In this document: positions 25,956 to 40,100 of the stretch, piece by piece
Layout of the letters: each line of letters begins with the position of its first letter
Position numbering within the stretch: the first letter of the stretch is position 1
Assembly: GCA_002751075.1 (NCBI GenBank)
Contig: NAOQ01000010.1
Span: forward strand, 94,518 to 158,517
DNA from: Ichthyophonus hoferi
Taxonomy: Eukaryota > Opisthokonta > Ichthyosporea > Ichthyophonida > Ichthyophonidae
Length of the DNA stretch: 64,000 nucleotides
Direction: 5' to 3'
Made by a program: the position numbers and the translations under genes
Notes under the pieces: generated by a model
Database searches by the model: none
What the model was told of the DNA's origin: nothing
Seen by the model: the letters and a program-made list of their open reading frames with translations, nothing else

Positions 25956-28900
25956 TTAAACGTTTTTAGCCATAAAGAAACCCCATTTCTTCGCTATATC
26001 TATGAGTGCCTGGAGGGACCCCAGTAAGGCAATTACAGTCATCAGCGCTGCAATTATTAAGCAACAGCCCACATGAAATTTACCTGGTCGTATCCTGTGT
26101 ATGTATGTACGTATGTTAATATGATAGTAAGAGAGTAAGATAGTAAGTAAGGTAGTAAAATACTAAGATAGTAACCAATATAGTAAGGCAAAGTAAGTAA
26201 GTATCTATGCATAAGGACATAGATAAATTAGTTTTGTTTGACAAAGACTCGGGAAAGAAGAAACAGAAAGGCAGAGGTCTAGAAAGACCACATAAAAATG
26301 TAACAATAAAAAACAATTAAAAAATGAGAAGAAATATTGCAATTATGGCAATCAGAAAGGATAGAAAACATTAAGAAATTAGTGCACTTAGTGCAACAGC
26401 AGTACAAAAATGAATATAAAGAAACAATTCTTACGCAAGGTGACGCTCAATTTCCTCCTTCGTAGGGGGATTTTCAGTGCCCAACAACGGAGTATCTACA
26501 GTGGCAGGCATACTAGTCTTGGTTGAATCGAGAGGGTTTCTGCAAGTGTATAGGGTAAGCGTGGGTGAACTCAACGCTAATATCACACATATCACTAGGA
26601 AAGGGTCACGAAAGAAGGATTAAAATTGAGATTGGAATAGAAAATAAAGAGTAAAGTGTATTGTGCAGTGTTTAAGTACACAAAGGCCGAAGATGATTTT
26701 ATGAATAGGGTAACCTCAAGAGATGATAGAGAGATTGGGAGGTTTGTATGTATATTTTTGGTTGAGAAGAATTAAAATACTCTTATGATAGGTAATATAT
26801 ATATATATATATTTAAAAAGGTGAAACGGAAATAGAACAAAAACGAACGACAAGGCTATTAGGAAGCAAACCAAGAAAAGTCAAAAGGTATAGGTGTGAA
26901 CTCTACTTTAAAGAACAGAAACATAAACGTAAACTTATAATGTGGCAGACAACTTACCTATAGTAGAACAGAATAGCAAAAAATATGCAAGGGAGAATAA
27001 CCCCTGACAAAGAGTCTAAAGAGGCCCCTATAAAGGCCATGATATCACCAAAGAATGGCACTAGTACCGCTACCACCAAGCCAATACCTACAGAAGGGAC
27101 CCCGGAGTAAAAGGTGTGAGTGGGGTGTATTTCCTATAGTTAATTGTGTGGTTGTTTGGTGCATATATATTTCCTCATAACCGTATATCATACAATTATC
27201 CTATTGTACTATCATACTATCGCCCTATTATACTACTATACTATCATGCTACTATGCATAGTAAGAAACTATCATACATTAAGGCATACCCTACAGAGCA
27301 TCAATACTCGCATGTCAAGCAATATCAGTCATCCTTTTTAAAGTAATCAACAAATATTTAACTAATCTTGTTTCCACACCAATCAGCCACCTAACCTATA
27401 TTAAGATATACTGTCCCATTGAGACATAAAGACAAACCATGGTTTCCATAGATCAAAGAAATCAAAAAACCCATTCATACAACAACAGCATGGATGGGTT
27501 GATAGTTTAGAGGGCTTGAGCACATACCTACAATGAAGGTACGAAGGATAAAGCGGACCGTAACTACATTTGACATCTCATCTGGAAATAAGAAACATAT
27601 ATGTCAAGAGGATACAAGGATAATGTAATTTATACAACGGAGAAATGATGTGAATATGTAAATGTCATGTAATAATAATAATAATAATAATAACAATAAT
27701 ACCTAGTGTGTGAAAATTATGACTAACCAATAGATGAATTGAAATATTGACTATTAAATATAACAATATGCTGTAATTTTAAAGATAAATATGCATAGAA
27801 AGAGCCCCAGAAGTATTAGAAACCGTAAAAACAAAAAGTAAAACAAAAACAAACATAGATGGCTAGATATATATACCTATTTTCAAATAGTCTTCAGCAC
27901 CTCGGAATATAGGCATAACTGTAACGACAAATGCAGCAAAGATGTGAATCTAGTGGATAATAGTGATAGGTCAAGGCCCGTATTAGTTATTATGGTAGGC
28001 ATATTACAGGTTGTTACCTATACATTGACCTCACTGGTAAACATGGGAACATAATATTGGATTATGCACATTCTTTTATTTATACTAACCAATTAAAAAT
28101 CGTTGTTAATTATTTGATAGTTTTAGAGAATGCACGTGTCTTACATATATTAATAAGTGTGCTCACTTTCTCACTCTCATAACTACATTGCTATAATTTA
28201 TACATCCCTACGCCTGTTTCCATCTCCCCTACAATGCAGGCCCTTTATTAAAAGTAAAACATATAATTATATCTCCTTTATGAATTATACATCCAGCCAA
28301 TAAAATAAATAAATGCACAGCTGTTACAATTATTATATTGTCTGTAATAACCATTATATTCATATGTTATAACTATTACAATATCTAGATGGCTCTGACA
28401 TACAAATATATAACAACAGCACTGGTATATTAGTCATTGGCAAGTGAACATCATTAAGACTACTTTACAATAAGTAGCCAATTGCATGCACATACACATG
28501 TTATAATTCCCGTAATATCCCATCATACACACAATCTATTGCCCGATAGGGTAGCTAACCTTAACATACACAGTGAGATTTATTTCTCCAATATATATAT
28601 ATTTCTCATCTAACTCTCAATTCACTTGATAATAGTGTGCCGCGTACATATATACTCTACTAGATTGATTTATATATGTGGGCATACAATGATCAACCTA
28701 TATCTATATACCTATTCCTCCTTATTCATAATCATCTACATAAACCCCTCAACAAGATATACCATACCATACATACACCCCACAATCTTACCTCCATAGA
28801 CGCAGCAATAACTTTAGCCATCCAGTTATTCGACAACATCTTGACTACATTGGCATATTCGCCGCTAGTCAATAGATAGTCACCATACACACAGTACGTC

Positions 28901-31900
28901 ACACAAGTCATACCAATATAGAATACATATGTTATAGCGCACGCCACCGTAATAGCCCGGCCAAAGTCCTGTGGATTTTTCATACTAGAGGTCGATGTAA
29001 GTGGTGTTAGCATAGGTATAAGGTATATAAGGGGAACTGCAGGCCATAAGAGTATAAAGAATATATATGTGTGTGACAAAAACAAAAAGGTCTACGAGGG
29101 GTTGTGTATTAAGATTGGAATGGTCCGTATTATAATCAAGAGTTGATTGATACATAGTATATTCTATAAGATTAAAGGGCTCGTGTGATTGAGCTATAGT
29201 CACGCTATGCTATATAAAGATACGATAAATAAAGGAGGGGTACTATAGGGTTAAACCAAAATGTAAATAGGGGGCCATGGAATATGGAATATATATACCA
29301 TTGGCAAGTTTGCATTAGAAAGGGTAAAAGAAAGATATGCGAGTGGTTTACAGTAAATGATTAACAGCACTAAATAAATATTATATCAATAGGTGAAATA
29401 CACACAAGGCATATAGTCTTAAAAGGTAACGAGAAGATAGGAGATAGATAAATGCATGCATGAATAAATCAATGGATATGATATAACCTTAAAACAAACA
29501 TGCATGTACATATACATGTCAATGAAACAATACAATCAATGGATGCCCATACCATCGATTAACTTCAGGGAAGATGCACATTCCACCTAGGGTAAATATA
29601 ATAGTTACAAAAGCCTTGGATAAAATAGGCACATTGTCATAACGAAGCATGGTTTTATGGGTGTCTAGGTCTGCTGTACGGCCACTCATATAGTCGCTAA
29701 TCACAAGGACTGTAATCATCTGTATAGGATACAAGGGAAGGGAAGAGAAGGGAGAAGGAGGAGGCGGAGGTGAAAATGATAAGATAGGTTAGTTACAGTG
29801 ATGTGACCTTTGTCATGAGCAGGTATATATATGGGTAAATGGTTATGTTATGAATCATTTGATTAACATTTATCATACTAGATGGCTAAGATAGTCGCCC
29901 ATATGGTTGAGCTGCATATATATATATATATAATAGGGGCGCAGAAAGACTGGTAGTTTACATGATGTAAGTAAGCACTTAATGCAGGCTATGAATAATC
30001 AGAGTATGAAATAAAATATATAGCAAAAAACGTCGCAATAACATGAAACGTGATGATTGGGGTAGAAGCCACACCAAGAAAGAGAGGTTATGCATAGTCC
30101 AATAAAAGTACAGCCTATTATAATAACATCACGCCTAAGATAATATGCACACGCAGTCATTGGTAGGATTATATGGACGCCATTACCACTATTATATTGC
30201 CTTTTAGAGGTGTAGAAGTTATTGAAGTGTTGTATATATCAATATTATATCCATAGAAATATTGCAAAATATAATAGACAGGTTCGACATATTGATGAGA
30301 GAATAGGCATGGGTTATATGTGTGCGCCTACCGTCAAGACTACTACTGAGGTGACCGTCCCAGCGAAAGAAACAATACCAGCATGGCCTAGGGTCCTAAT
30401 ATAGCAGAATGGAAGCACCACTGGGCCAAACAGAACACGACGTTATAAGTATCTACACATATTCAATCCAATCACCACAGCCTAACTGTCTTTTAAATTT
30501 ATATGCTGGTTATTAAAAAATAGTAACGTGTAAATACTTGATTCTTATTTGTGAAGATAACAAGAGATAATCATGTGATATATATTTTAAATGATGATCT
30601 CACCAACCAATATATTAGATTAATCCACATACGCATTTTTAAAATAGTCAAACACTCGAATAAGATATCAGAGCATATAATATAGTCTAGTATGGAATGG
30701 TAAGGTATAGTAGGGTATGACATAGTATAATACAGTATAGCATAGTATGGTCTGGTAGGTATGGTATGGTATGGTATAGTAGGATATAGCAAGATATGAT
30801 ATAGTACGGTATAGTATGGTATAGTAGGGCCTAATAGAGTATCAGATGGTAGAGTAAGGTATGATATGATATGATATGGTATGGTATGGGAGGGTGTGAT
30901 AGAGGATCGCATGATATCACATAGCATGATTGGGTATGTATAATGTATATGTAATTGGGTGTATTATGGTATGATGCTGTATAATATGATATAACCACTC
31001 AATGTACTATGTATTTGGTGTGAAGTTAATAATCGCATCTACCCTAGAAGCAACCACATTCTAGCCCCACCCTATCTGATTATACATACACCTTGCTACA
31101 TGGACCACTGCAAGCCAACTTCTTTCTCTCTATTCCAATATTTACAGTACCGGTACGACCATCACTACTACATAGATCTAAGATTGTGCAATGGGTATAG
31201 AGTAGAACTTACGTAGTGTGAAGATAGTGGCCCACCACCGAGCGCTGATAGGTGCATCGGGAAACAAGGTTTGAAATTGTTCAATAGAGGCTACGATAAA
31301 AAAGACAGCTCCGGCATAACATCTGTATTTAAAAGGTGAACAATGATTGGTTTAGCTTGGTTATAAAATGCTTATAAATAACATATTCTGTTAAGCTATA
31401 TAATAGTATCTATGGATAGGCACCAGAAGCCAATCATATACAGCCATTGCTGTGTATTTAAAAAACGTAATTGGAGAAGAACAACAAAATAATAATACAG
31501 ACAAATGGGGAGAGAGGAAAAAGTAGACAATGGATACAGATACTGCGGAATGCCATACGAAGAATCATTGTGACAAGCTATATATATGTGTGTGTGTAAG
31601 AGGATACTTAGATGTGCATGAGATGTGGAGTTCGGTTTGCATTTTAGATACAACACAATATTCCACACCCTCGTATCACTTCGTTACCAACCTATATGAT
31701 ATAAACACCCAACAAACTTCATCAACGTACCCTATATATGTAGTATAGAATCCCAAAACCTTCCCAACCCTTCCGCAGGTGTATTCACCCATATCAACAT
31801 AACTAAGAAATTGGTGGCCTGGTACTGAATCATTCATACATTTAGCCAGTATTTGACCACAGTACATGCACAACCCGGTGGCAATGGTAATCATAAAAAT

Positions 31901-32559
31901 ACCCCCTACCAGGCCTGCCTGGGCCATGGCATAAGGCTGTAGTGTCCATAGTGTATAGTGTAAGAAAGGGGTATTAGATATTAATTAAATCTAGTGTATT
32001 CAGAGAGGGCTGTACCTAACTGTGCGTATGTATATATGTAGGTATGTAGGTATGTATGAAGGTAGGTATATACAATCGTGTCTTAAAAAGCATAAAGGGG
32101 TTTATATATAATAAAAAATGTCCAATAGGCCCGAGTATAGTGGTCTTTACGTACGTGTAAGAACGCTAGTATTCTAAGGAAAAAAGAAAAGACTACTTGG
32201 CCTAAAAAAAAATAACGAAGCAAATACTGTAGATACATTTAAAATACAAGTACCAGTAAGGAACATGTTGTGAAATTAAGGGGGGAATAAATATATGACT
32301 GACACTACCGTTGTATTGGAATGAGGAGAAGTGGAAGTTAATGTTTCAGCTCTTTAAGATGAAATTACATACTTGCAATACCTCTAATACCAATAGAAAA
32401 TCAAAAACAAATAAAATAAAATATGGGAACGTATTGTTAGAAGATGTCGAAGAAAGAAACACTCACCGCTCCAACTAAGCCTACACCTACTAATGCCGTT
32501 ATGACATTAAATACGGTTTGCCAAAACCCGGTTTTATGTTCTAGATCGTGGTTGCCCAT
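25956..32559 (-). CDS. Amino acid/auxin permease family transporter (AAAP; SLC32/36/38 or AVT-like), 441 aa
   Basis: Multi-pass amino-acid transporter of the Aa_trans family, probably in a vesicular, lysosomal or plasma membrane. Exons (minus): 32467-32559, 31731-31936, 31213-31322, 30332-30387, 29553-29719, 28792-28984, 27877-27949, 27528-27581, 26958-27087, 26435-26539, 25956-26094; all phases fit, total 442 codons with TAA. Start MGNHDLEHKTGFWQTVFNV follows closely after CAAG. Family features: first helix VITALVGVGLVGAPYAMAQAG (split by intron 1), then GGIFMITIATGLCMYC, the AFVTIIFTLGGMCIFPEV helix, MKNPQDFGRAITVACAI, YCVYGDYL, IGLVVAVLVPFFGDIMAFIG and LPCIFFAILFYY. About eleven membrane helices can be counted. 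A roughly 45-residue hydrophilic loop before the last helix contains DTPLLG, a possible DxxLL sorting signal. The exon 4 acceptor (30388) was chosen over a nearby AG that would bring in a stop. Substrate not assignable. Confidence 0.9.
26123..26203. repeat. Imperfect (AGTA)n tract
   Basis: Degenerate tandem AGTA/AGTAAG units in the last intron of the permease gene, close to the terminal exon. Confidence 0.75.
26793..26812. repeat. (TA)n microsatellite
   Basis: Short TA tract in a permease intron. Confidence 0.8.
27669..27700. repeat. (AAT)n microsatellite
   Basis: About eight AAT triplets plus one interruption in a permease intron. Confidence 0.85.
30690..30985. repeat. Degenerate pentanucleotide array (TATGG/TATAG)n in permease intron 3
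   Basis: Around 300 bases built from 5-base steps of TATGG, TATAG and TATGA variants with occasional phase slips. It produces a long low-complexity open frame on the minus strand that is not a gene. Confidence 0.85.
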
Positions 32560-33869
32560 CTTGTATTATTATAATATTTTTGTTTTAAATTTCCTTAGAT
32601 AATTTTAATATATATAGTTAATATTCGGAAGCGCAAGTCAAAATACAGGCGCTTCCATCCAGTAAGTAAATAAATGAGAGATACTAAAAACGTTGCGATG
32701 TACGTAGATTATTTACAAACTTGTTTTGGTGTCAAACTGCGAAGTATTATAGAGTATATGTACTACATGTTTGACCCCCCACCTTCACCCCCACATCAAT
32801 TATGTTTTTCTTTTAAATAGTTACTGTCTCAGGATTGTTTTTGTTAAAATTAATAATAGGATTATGGAAAGTTAAGTCCAATTTCTATAAATAGTAATGT
32901 ACATATATTATACTAGAAATGAAAAATTAATAATAACTTGGAGTATATTTTAAAGCAATCATATTTAAATTTGGTAGGCATTGCATATTCCAATATAGAT
33001 TTTAAATATTTAGGATTTGAAGGGGGATTCAGATTGTTTTACTTTTTCCGCTCTCCGGGGCCTGGATTACGTTATTGGTTAGTTACATCACCAATAGATA
33101 TTGTTAAAATAAAAAAATAGCCAAGGATAGCGCAACTAGTAATTACGGCTTTTGACTGAATATTGTAAGAGCCAGTAAAAATCAAAAGTCCTTATGCTGC
33201 TAACTCTTGGTATTTAGGATAATATTTGATTAAAACGAATGGGAATAATGAATCGTGCAATTTTGTTATTTTTAGTCGTATCATTATCATTCGACATTGT
33301 TTTATTAAAATAGTTCATCAGTTCATCATCTCATCAGTTGAATGAACTGATATGGTTGATAGTGAATTTGTCAATGTTGTGGCACAGACACTTTCACAAA
33401 ATAGATAAAAAATTTTTTTTTACCCAACCGTGTAGTTCATATTGTTAAGCTGTTATTTTTACTTGTAATCCAAAAAATAACCGCAACGTAATCAGTCATG
33501 AACGCGCAGGTATTATCACTCTGTCGTGTGTTAGGTGATTGGATGTGATATTTGGTTAATGTGCGATTTCAAAATTGTCACATTGAAAATGTGGTACAAT
33601 TGGTTATTTTGGATATTATTAATAAGTTTAGTACTCCTCTAATAATAAATAGTTATTTTTACTTGAATTTCCTGTATCAAAAAAATAAAATAAAATATTT
33701 TTAAAATATGCCAATGAGGTTATAATTTTTTATGTTTTTTTGTTGGTGTAAAAACAGATTGAGTAATACGTGACTCTATTGCAGTCAATCACCAGATAAC
33801 GAGTAAGCCTAACATATAATTTTTTATAATATCATTAGAATTTGGTTAAAAAAAAATATGATAAAAAGC

Positions 33870-33900
<31 letters not shown>

Positions 33901-34906
33901 GATATAGCCATCTGAGCATGTGATTATATCGTTTTTATGTTATACTAATATGGAATAACGTAATATCGACGAAGGGTTTTATATTAACTGTGCCATGGAT
34001 ACGGCACTTGTCAACCCAATAGGCTTCTAATACTAAAATAATAATAATAGGCTCCAATAAATGCAGGTCGGTAACAAGTTTCCAAAATAAATTTATTTTT
34101 CACATATTTCTAATAATTAAATGTACATATGAAAACTTAGGATTTAGTGAAGAGATACATATAAAAACTAAATTTGAATTTTTTTTTAAAATGACACTAA
34201 TATATATACATATATAGTTCTGTTCAGTTTTTAATAAAACAAACCTGTCCATTTCTCTCATTATTTTTTAGATCTCCAACCAGTCACTTTATTTAAACAC
34301 CATGATATATCGTCCTTACTTTTTTTTCTTTGAGATACTAGAAACATAAATTTTTAAATGAGATATATAACAAAAATTATTTCTACTACAGTAATCTAAA
34401 CAAGTTAATCGTGGTAGTGTAGTGCATTGCCGTCAGCCTCCAGTTACTGCAGTTTGACGAGTCCATTATATATTCACCAATAGCAATCTAGTATTATAAA
34501 CATTTCACTGATTTCTCTTCAATAATAACGCATAAAGCTTCAAATGAGTTATAGGGGAGCCTATATGTTTAGATCAAACAACCATAGAGCTTTAGACTTT
34601 CAGATATTTAATAAAGCACCGCCATATGATCAAATTAAAACTCAGATCAATTGTTACTAGCGAGCTTTCATTAACTCCTCGTGTTGGAATAATATTGTAT
34701 CCACTGGATATTATTTTTCAATACATAATAATTCTTCCTCACACGTACATATTTATATATGTCATTAATTTTATTATCAATACCTAAGCATTATAAATCA
34801 GCAAAACCTGTTAAAATAGAAATGTTTAATTAATTTGGGTATTTCTTTTTATAACTATAAGTATTTAATTAACATTTATTATTACATGTGTAGTCTCGGA
34901 AAAAAG
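32560..34906. other. Upstream region of amino-acid permease gene
   Basis: AT-rich interval upstream of the permease ATG. Holds a (TA)n tract at 33871-33897 and homopolymer runs. No coding exon recognised on either strand. Confidence 0.6.
33871..33897. repeat. (TA)n microsatellite
   Basis: About thirteen uninterrupted TA units. Confidence 0.9.
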
Positions 34907-36109
34907 CTAGTTGGTGTTAAACGGCAATCCAAGATGATCTATCGAAATTGTGCCAGCCAATGGTAGAGATCCTACAACTACATAAGAAGCCATTTTATCT
35001 GTACTATTGGGTTGAGATCGTTCATTGCTTGGGCATCCTGCCTTAGGCAAGTCCTGCTGACTTGTTTAATGATAAAACTGTGTCTTAGCATATCTGTACT
35101 CCGTGTATACAAAGAGATACGTTAAAACGCCACTTAATCTGGTCTTTCCTCTTCTTTTAAACGAGTATAGGTCACAGTAACGCCCCTGTCTCTACTTATT
35201 ATTGCCAACATATATGATATGATAATGTAGTTGTATATAGACACCTTTATTATATTTAGGTTCATAGTCTTTTTCTTCGTAGTGAACAAAAGTTTATGGA
35301 ATATTAATTTAAGCGGCATACTTTATATTCAATTTAGTTGACTTTAGTTTAGCATATATTATTAGTTAGGTATTTATTGAAATATTAAGTAGTACTTGAA
35401 AAACTGAATTGTTTTAGTTTTATTTTTTTAGTAAGCTAAAGATTATTGGCGAAACTACGTATGTTTTTTTTTTCCCGGAAATAAACATATATTTGTATCA
35501 GAATCTTTGTAAGTTTTATTGACTTGCACCGCTGTCGGGATCTCCAATTGTGTAGCTGGTAGTGGTTATCGTTTTCTGGCCAGTGTGAATGATGCAACTT
35601 GATCGAATCTGTTTCCAATACTCAGTTGCTGTGCTAGAGGTTCTATTGAAGGCCCATAAACCAATTATCTAGGTAACTGATTGTGGTAATTATACCCCTC
35701 TATTCTAATTAAGAAGGAATAGGTGCTTTAATGCGCTTTGTGCGAAGGTGGAAATTGTATAATGAGATCGATCATTAAGTGGAGCCATGTTGTTATGTAA
35801 ATAAACGCTATTATCACTATCTAGTGTCAGTAAGCAGTTTTCTGGCTTCTGAACGAGTAAACGATTCGAACACTGATTATCGTATACGAGAGCCAGTGGT
35901 AAACCAGATATTACAATGATGGTGTTTATATTAAATATATAAAAATATTGAGTCCAAAAGATTTTGCGAACGAATACGAGAACTTCGTATTTGTGAGCGA
36001 GGTCTATTATTATTATATTTTGTTTTGTTTTATACTTCGCTTTATCGCCAGTGCTAATCTTTCTAGTTAACACCAAGATTGATAAGCTCAATAGCTTAAA
36101 TGGAGCCAA
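34907..36109 (-). CDS. Unrecognised small gene, possibly secreted or single-pass membrane protein
   Basis: Not recognised; exon borders not solved. Several minus-strand segments look coding in a region that is otherwise empty. At 36109 an ATG opens a hydrophobic leader (MAPFKLLSLSILVLT) like a signal peptide. Next, around 35703-35900, comes a Cys-containing, polar segment (NQCSNRLLVQKPENC, then YLHNNMAPLNDRSHYTIS). Then 35525-35630 reads YWKQIRSSCIIHTGQKTI after a CTAG acceptor. A possible membrane stretch (YIIISYMLAII) sits near 35190-35240, followed by the basic/acidic VTYTRLKEEERPD. The best piece is the terminal exon 34907-35056, open from a CAG acceptor to TAG, with DLPKAGCPSNERSQPN and MASYVVVGSLPLAG. 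Codon use there contrasts with the AT-rich surroundings. Treat it as a hypothesis: the pieces could belong to separate transcripts or be noise. Confidence 0.3.
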
Positions 36110-37082
36110 TCACAGATATTCATATTAGCTAATCCAACTCATGATAGATCAAAGAGACTGACTAGAATTATCTGATCTTACTGGAATACTCAAATACCAT
36201 TATGCCCTTATTTAGCTGGTAAATTAACTCTTTTTCTCATTGATACAATAGTGCTTATATGTTGCATACTATGACAAGAATTGATCTACTTATTATCTGG
36301 GCTTCGATCGAACCTACTTATTGATCAGTGGTTAGCCATCTTGTAATAATTTGCGTACACCAACATGCAAATCCAATTGCCACCGGTTGGTCGTACTTTA
36401 AGTTGGGCAATACTATAGTTTTCATGACGTACCTATGTAGTTATGAATAGTCATCATAAACTGCATACTTCAACCAAGAAAATTATGTTTTGGAAAACAC
36501 ACCTGATTGTGAATAGTATTGAAACATAAATAAAAATACTGCTGGGTAACTCTAGGTAAAAATGAGTATGAAGCCCTATTAAACGAGATTTGTGAGACAA
36601 GCTACAATACTTATAATGAAAAAATATATGCAATTAAGTAACTTGCTTTTAACCGCAATAATTAAGCAGCAGGTATCTCTCATACACATGCCTGCGTTTG
36701 TTGTAATTAATTAAAGAGGGAGGCCTTTTAGAACCTTTCATCGACCATCAATCACTATATATATAGACCACTCTAGTATGTCATGTCCGGAACATATTGG
36801 GTCTTGCTTACACAAACACTTAAGCATATCATACTGATATTTCATCCACTATAAAGACTACTTTGTTTTTAAATCAGAAACTCGTATTAATAAAATAATA
36901 ATTTAGGCCCATTAATAATAAGTTACATTTTAGGATGTTTACTTATATCAATGTGTTTTTATGTGATCAATAAGCAGTAAGATATGTATCGTCGTGATAA
37001 AAAAATAAACAGGAAGAAAAGAAAGGGATGGGAAAGATAGTAACAAGTAAAATGATGCAAGGTCCAAATAGTAGAAGCCATA

Positions 37083-37088
37083 TTTATT
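37083..37088 (-). terminator. Poly(A) signal AATAAA for SWSAP1-ASCH gene
   Basis: On the minus strand AATAAA lies about 50 bases past the TAA stop at 37138-37140. Confidence 0.45.
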
Positions 37089-37137
37089 TCATAGTTTATA
37101 TAGGAATAAGACAATATTAGGATCAATAATATATATA

Positions 37138-40100
37138 TTACAACAAAAACGGAACTCTTTCAATCGCAAACGCAAGTATACCGAGTTCTTTCTCCTGTTC
37201 TATAGTATAGAACTGACGATATGCCAACACTCCCGCCTCAATAGTGTCAGCATCAGGTATACAGTTACGTACACCTTCAGTAGTCAAATACTACAAAACC
37301 ATTTTTGTGTTAGCAATAGTACATATACTAGTATATAAAGGGTAGAAAATAAAAGTTTTCATGTGAATGCAAATGTGTTAATTAGTAAAAATCATTTCGC
37401 CTCCTCATATATATATTCATTCACTCATATATATCCATATCCTTACCAACTTTGATTCCATTAATATATAAAGATTTAAAATGATAAAACAAAAATAGCA
37501 TTGCCAAGAACCATAGCATTACTACCCCCAACATTCATCCCATCACATTTAATCCTTCCTTTAGCAATCCCGCTCTGTCATCCATATACTAACAAAAAAT
37601 AGCAGACAAACCTCTAAAAATGTAGGATAGCGAACCACTCTAGTAATCCTCAGTAAAAGGGTACCATTCATTAGAAGATAGTCTCCTGTCTGCACCTTTC
37701 CTAGCTCTCCCTCCTCCAATCTACCTTCTACTGTCTTGGCTCCTGACGCCAAAGTCTCATAGTACTTGTTCACTACATGTAAATCGACCACAATCCCCTA
37801 GACGTGCGCGTAAGTATAGCGGTATATCCATAGGAACAGAGGGGTATTTGTAAGTACTATAAAATCTAAAGGAACAAGAGCAATTCCCGTTTTGATGACA
37901 GGCTAGATGGCATAAATACGAATAAAACAAAACAAAACAACTTAGGGTGGGTATCGTCTTGCATAGACCGTTAGAACAGATGCGTAATTGAACATTATAT
38001 ATAAATATATTTGTTTAAATGCCAAAAAAGGTACCATTAACATGCACTCACATACTTCGTTATTTTTTGATTGGGTAGTGGTAGTGGGCAGGGTAAAATT
38101 AACAGACAATAACTGCAATACGTCGTGTTTCTCAACCTTAAAGGTTACACTTAACCCATGGGGATCTGCCCCTTCTGGTGTTTTTTGTATGAACAGCTTG
38201 AAATGTTCTTGTTCTTCTGCTTGGAGGTGAAGGCCCAGAGAGTGGAGAGGAGAAAAGCAAGGGAATAGAGGGAGAGAATAGGGAGAAGAAAGAGGAAAGG
38301 AATAGAGAGGCGAGTAAAGGTGTGAGTGTGAAAACATTTAATCGGAAAGACAAGGTGTATTTGAGTAGATAAGTGAGAGTGTAATATAAGATGGTGGGAG
38401 GCAAAGAAAAGAGTTATCAAGAAAAACAAAGAAAACAGCTTGAAAGGAATATGTTATGGTGCGTTGGCTATGTCTTCCATTATGTTAGTAAAATATTATC
38501 TAAAAATACCATAAATGAAAAATAAGCAAAATAAACATCAGTGTGCAAGGGGAAAAATAATGTATAAGCACAAAAAAATGGAGGTAAATGCTAACAGATA
38601 TAAGAAGATTTCAATAGGTGTACATAGTTAGAGAGGATACGTTACATAAAATATATACTACATAAAAACGATATAAAATTATGGAAATGGATTATGTACC
38701 TTGAATACGTAAGACCAGTGGAAACCAGCGAGTGTATAAATCTAATAGGCGTGGGCCTGGTGCCGACTCAATCAGAGCATTGGCTATGTTATCTGTCAGG
38801 AGCACAGTACAGGGCTTTTCACTCTTGGTTTTCCTTACGGGAGAAAAAGTGTAAGAATAAAACAGATGATATACGTAATAGCAATATGGTTAGTATGATG
38901 TGTAAAGATAATATTGGTATAGGTTAGAATAGTTTAAAAAGTAGGTATGAATGTAGTATATAGGTAAGCATAAAGGAATGTATAACCCTATGGTGATAAG
39001 AGAAAATGAGTAGAAATAAAAATAATGAGTAAAAAGAGATGTATCTTTGGCCAATAAAAAAACAGGCATATAGATTTCAATATATTTATAGTTCAAGACA
39101 TAGATGCTTACATAAGCAAATATAATAAGGTAAATATACACACATATATATATACACATATATATATAATAGAAAGCCCTGCTTAAAGGTACATAATCAT
39201 ATGCTCCCACCTACTATATCATACCTTTGTGCAGTAATATATGTGGCAGCTTCTATAATGAAAGCACATGTCTTTGCCACATGAGCTGTCTGGTCTGCAT
39301 TCTAGACAGTGGGTAGTCGTGTATGTTAGTTGGTATGTACGTATTGCTAAATGAAACATTGCAATCCAGTGCTTATATATATATATAGGCGTGTGTGGAG
39401 AGGGGTGCGGATCGGGGGTAAATGAAGTAAGAGTGCGTATGGAATGGACCATATGTCTATCTCTGAAGTTCGATAGATATATTCTATCTGGGTGTATGAA
39501 TTGAAATGTCTATGAATGGTGTTGAATACAGGTATATGCATATTTAAGAAGAAAAAAATAAAACTGCGAATGTATATTAAAGGTGATCTCTGTAATATTT
39601 AGTAGCAATAAAGGAATGGAAGAATAGCTCTCATATTGTCTGTCACATATCCTATTTACCTATAGTACACCCTATCTACCTTTCACACTACTATTTCAAA
39701 TACATAAACATTAACTATGTCAATTAAAATCAATTTTGTCCATTCATTGACTAATAATTACAATCACATATACCTCTGGGGGAGTACAAAAGGCACTAAA
39801 GTCGTCCACAACAATAGCTCCAGGTAACAGACCCAAGGTGTGGATAGAGGCCAAAAACGTTTGCAAGACTTCAGTGGAATCAATATATCTGTATGAACAT
39901 GTCTATGTTAGTGCATGTAGGCCTCAGCATCTTGGTGTTTATGTTGGTATATACGCATGACATCATCCATCTACGTCACAAAACACTTTGACTTACTTCG
40001 TGCATATAGATGGGTGGATAGTTAAGGTTCACAGTATTATATAAGTGTGTATATTTGAATGCTGATATAAAGGGGTTTGTATGCTAAGACCTGTACTACA

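Noticed and set aside
30571-30927. 118-residue minus-strand frame rich in Tyr, Pro, Ile and His
   Set aside because: Translation of the pentanucleotide array; no splice signals or domain.
38890-39210. Tyr/Ile-rich minus-strand frame in a SWSAP1-ASCH intron
   Set aside because: Low complexity, flanked by TA tracts, no homology.
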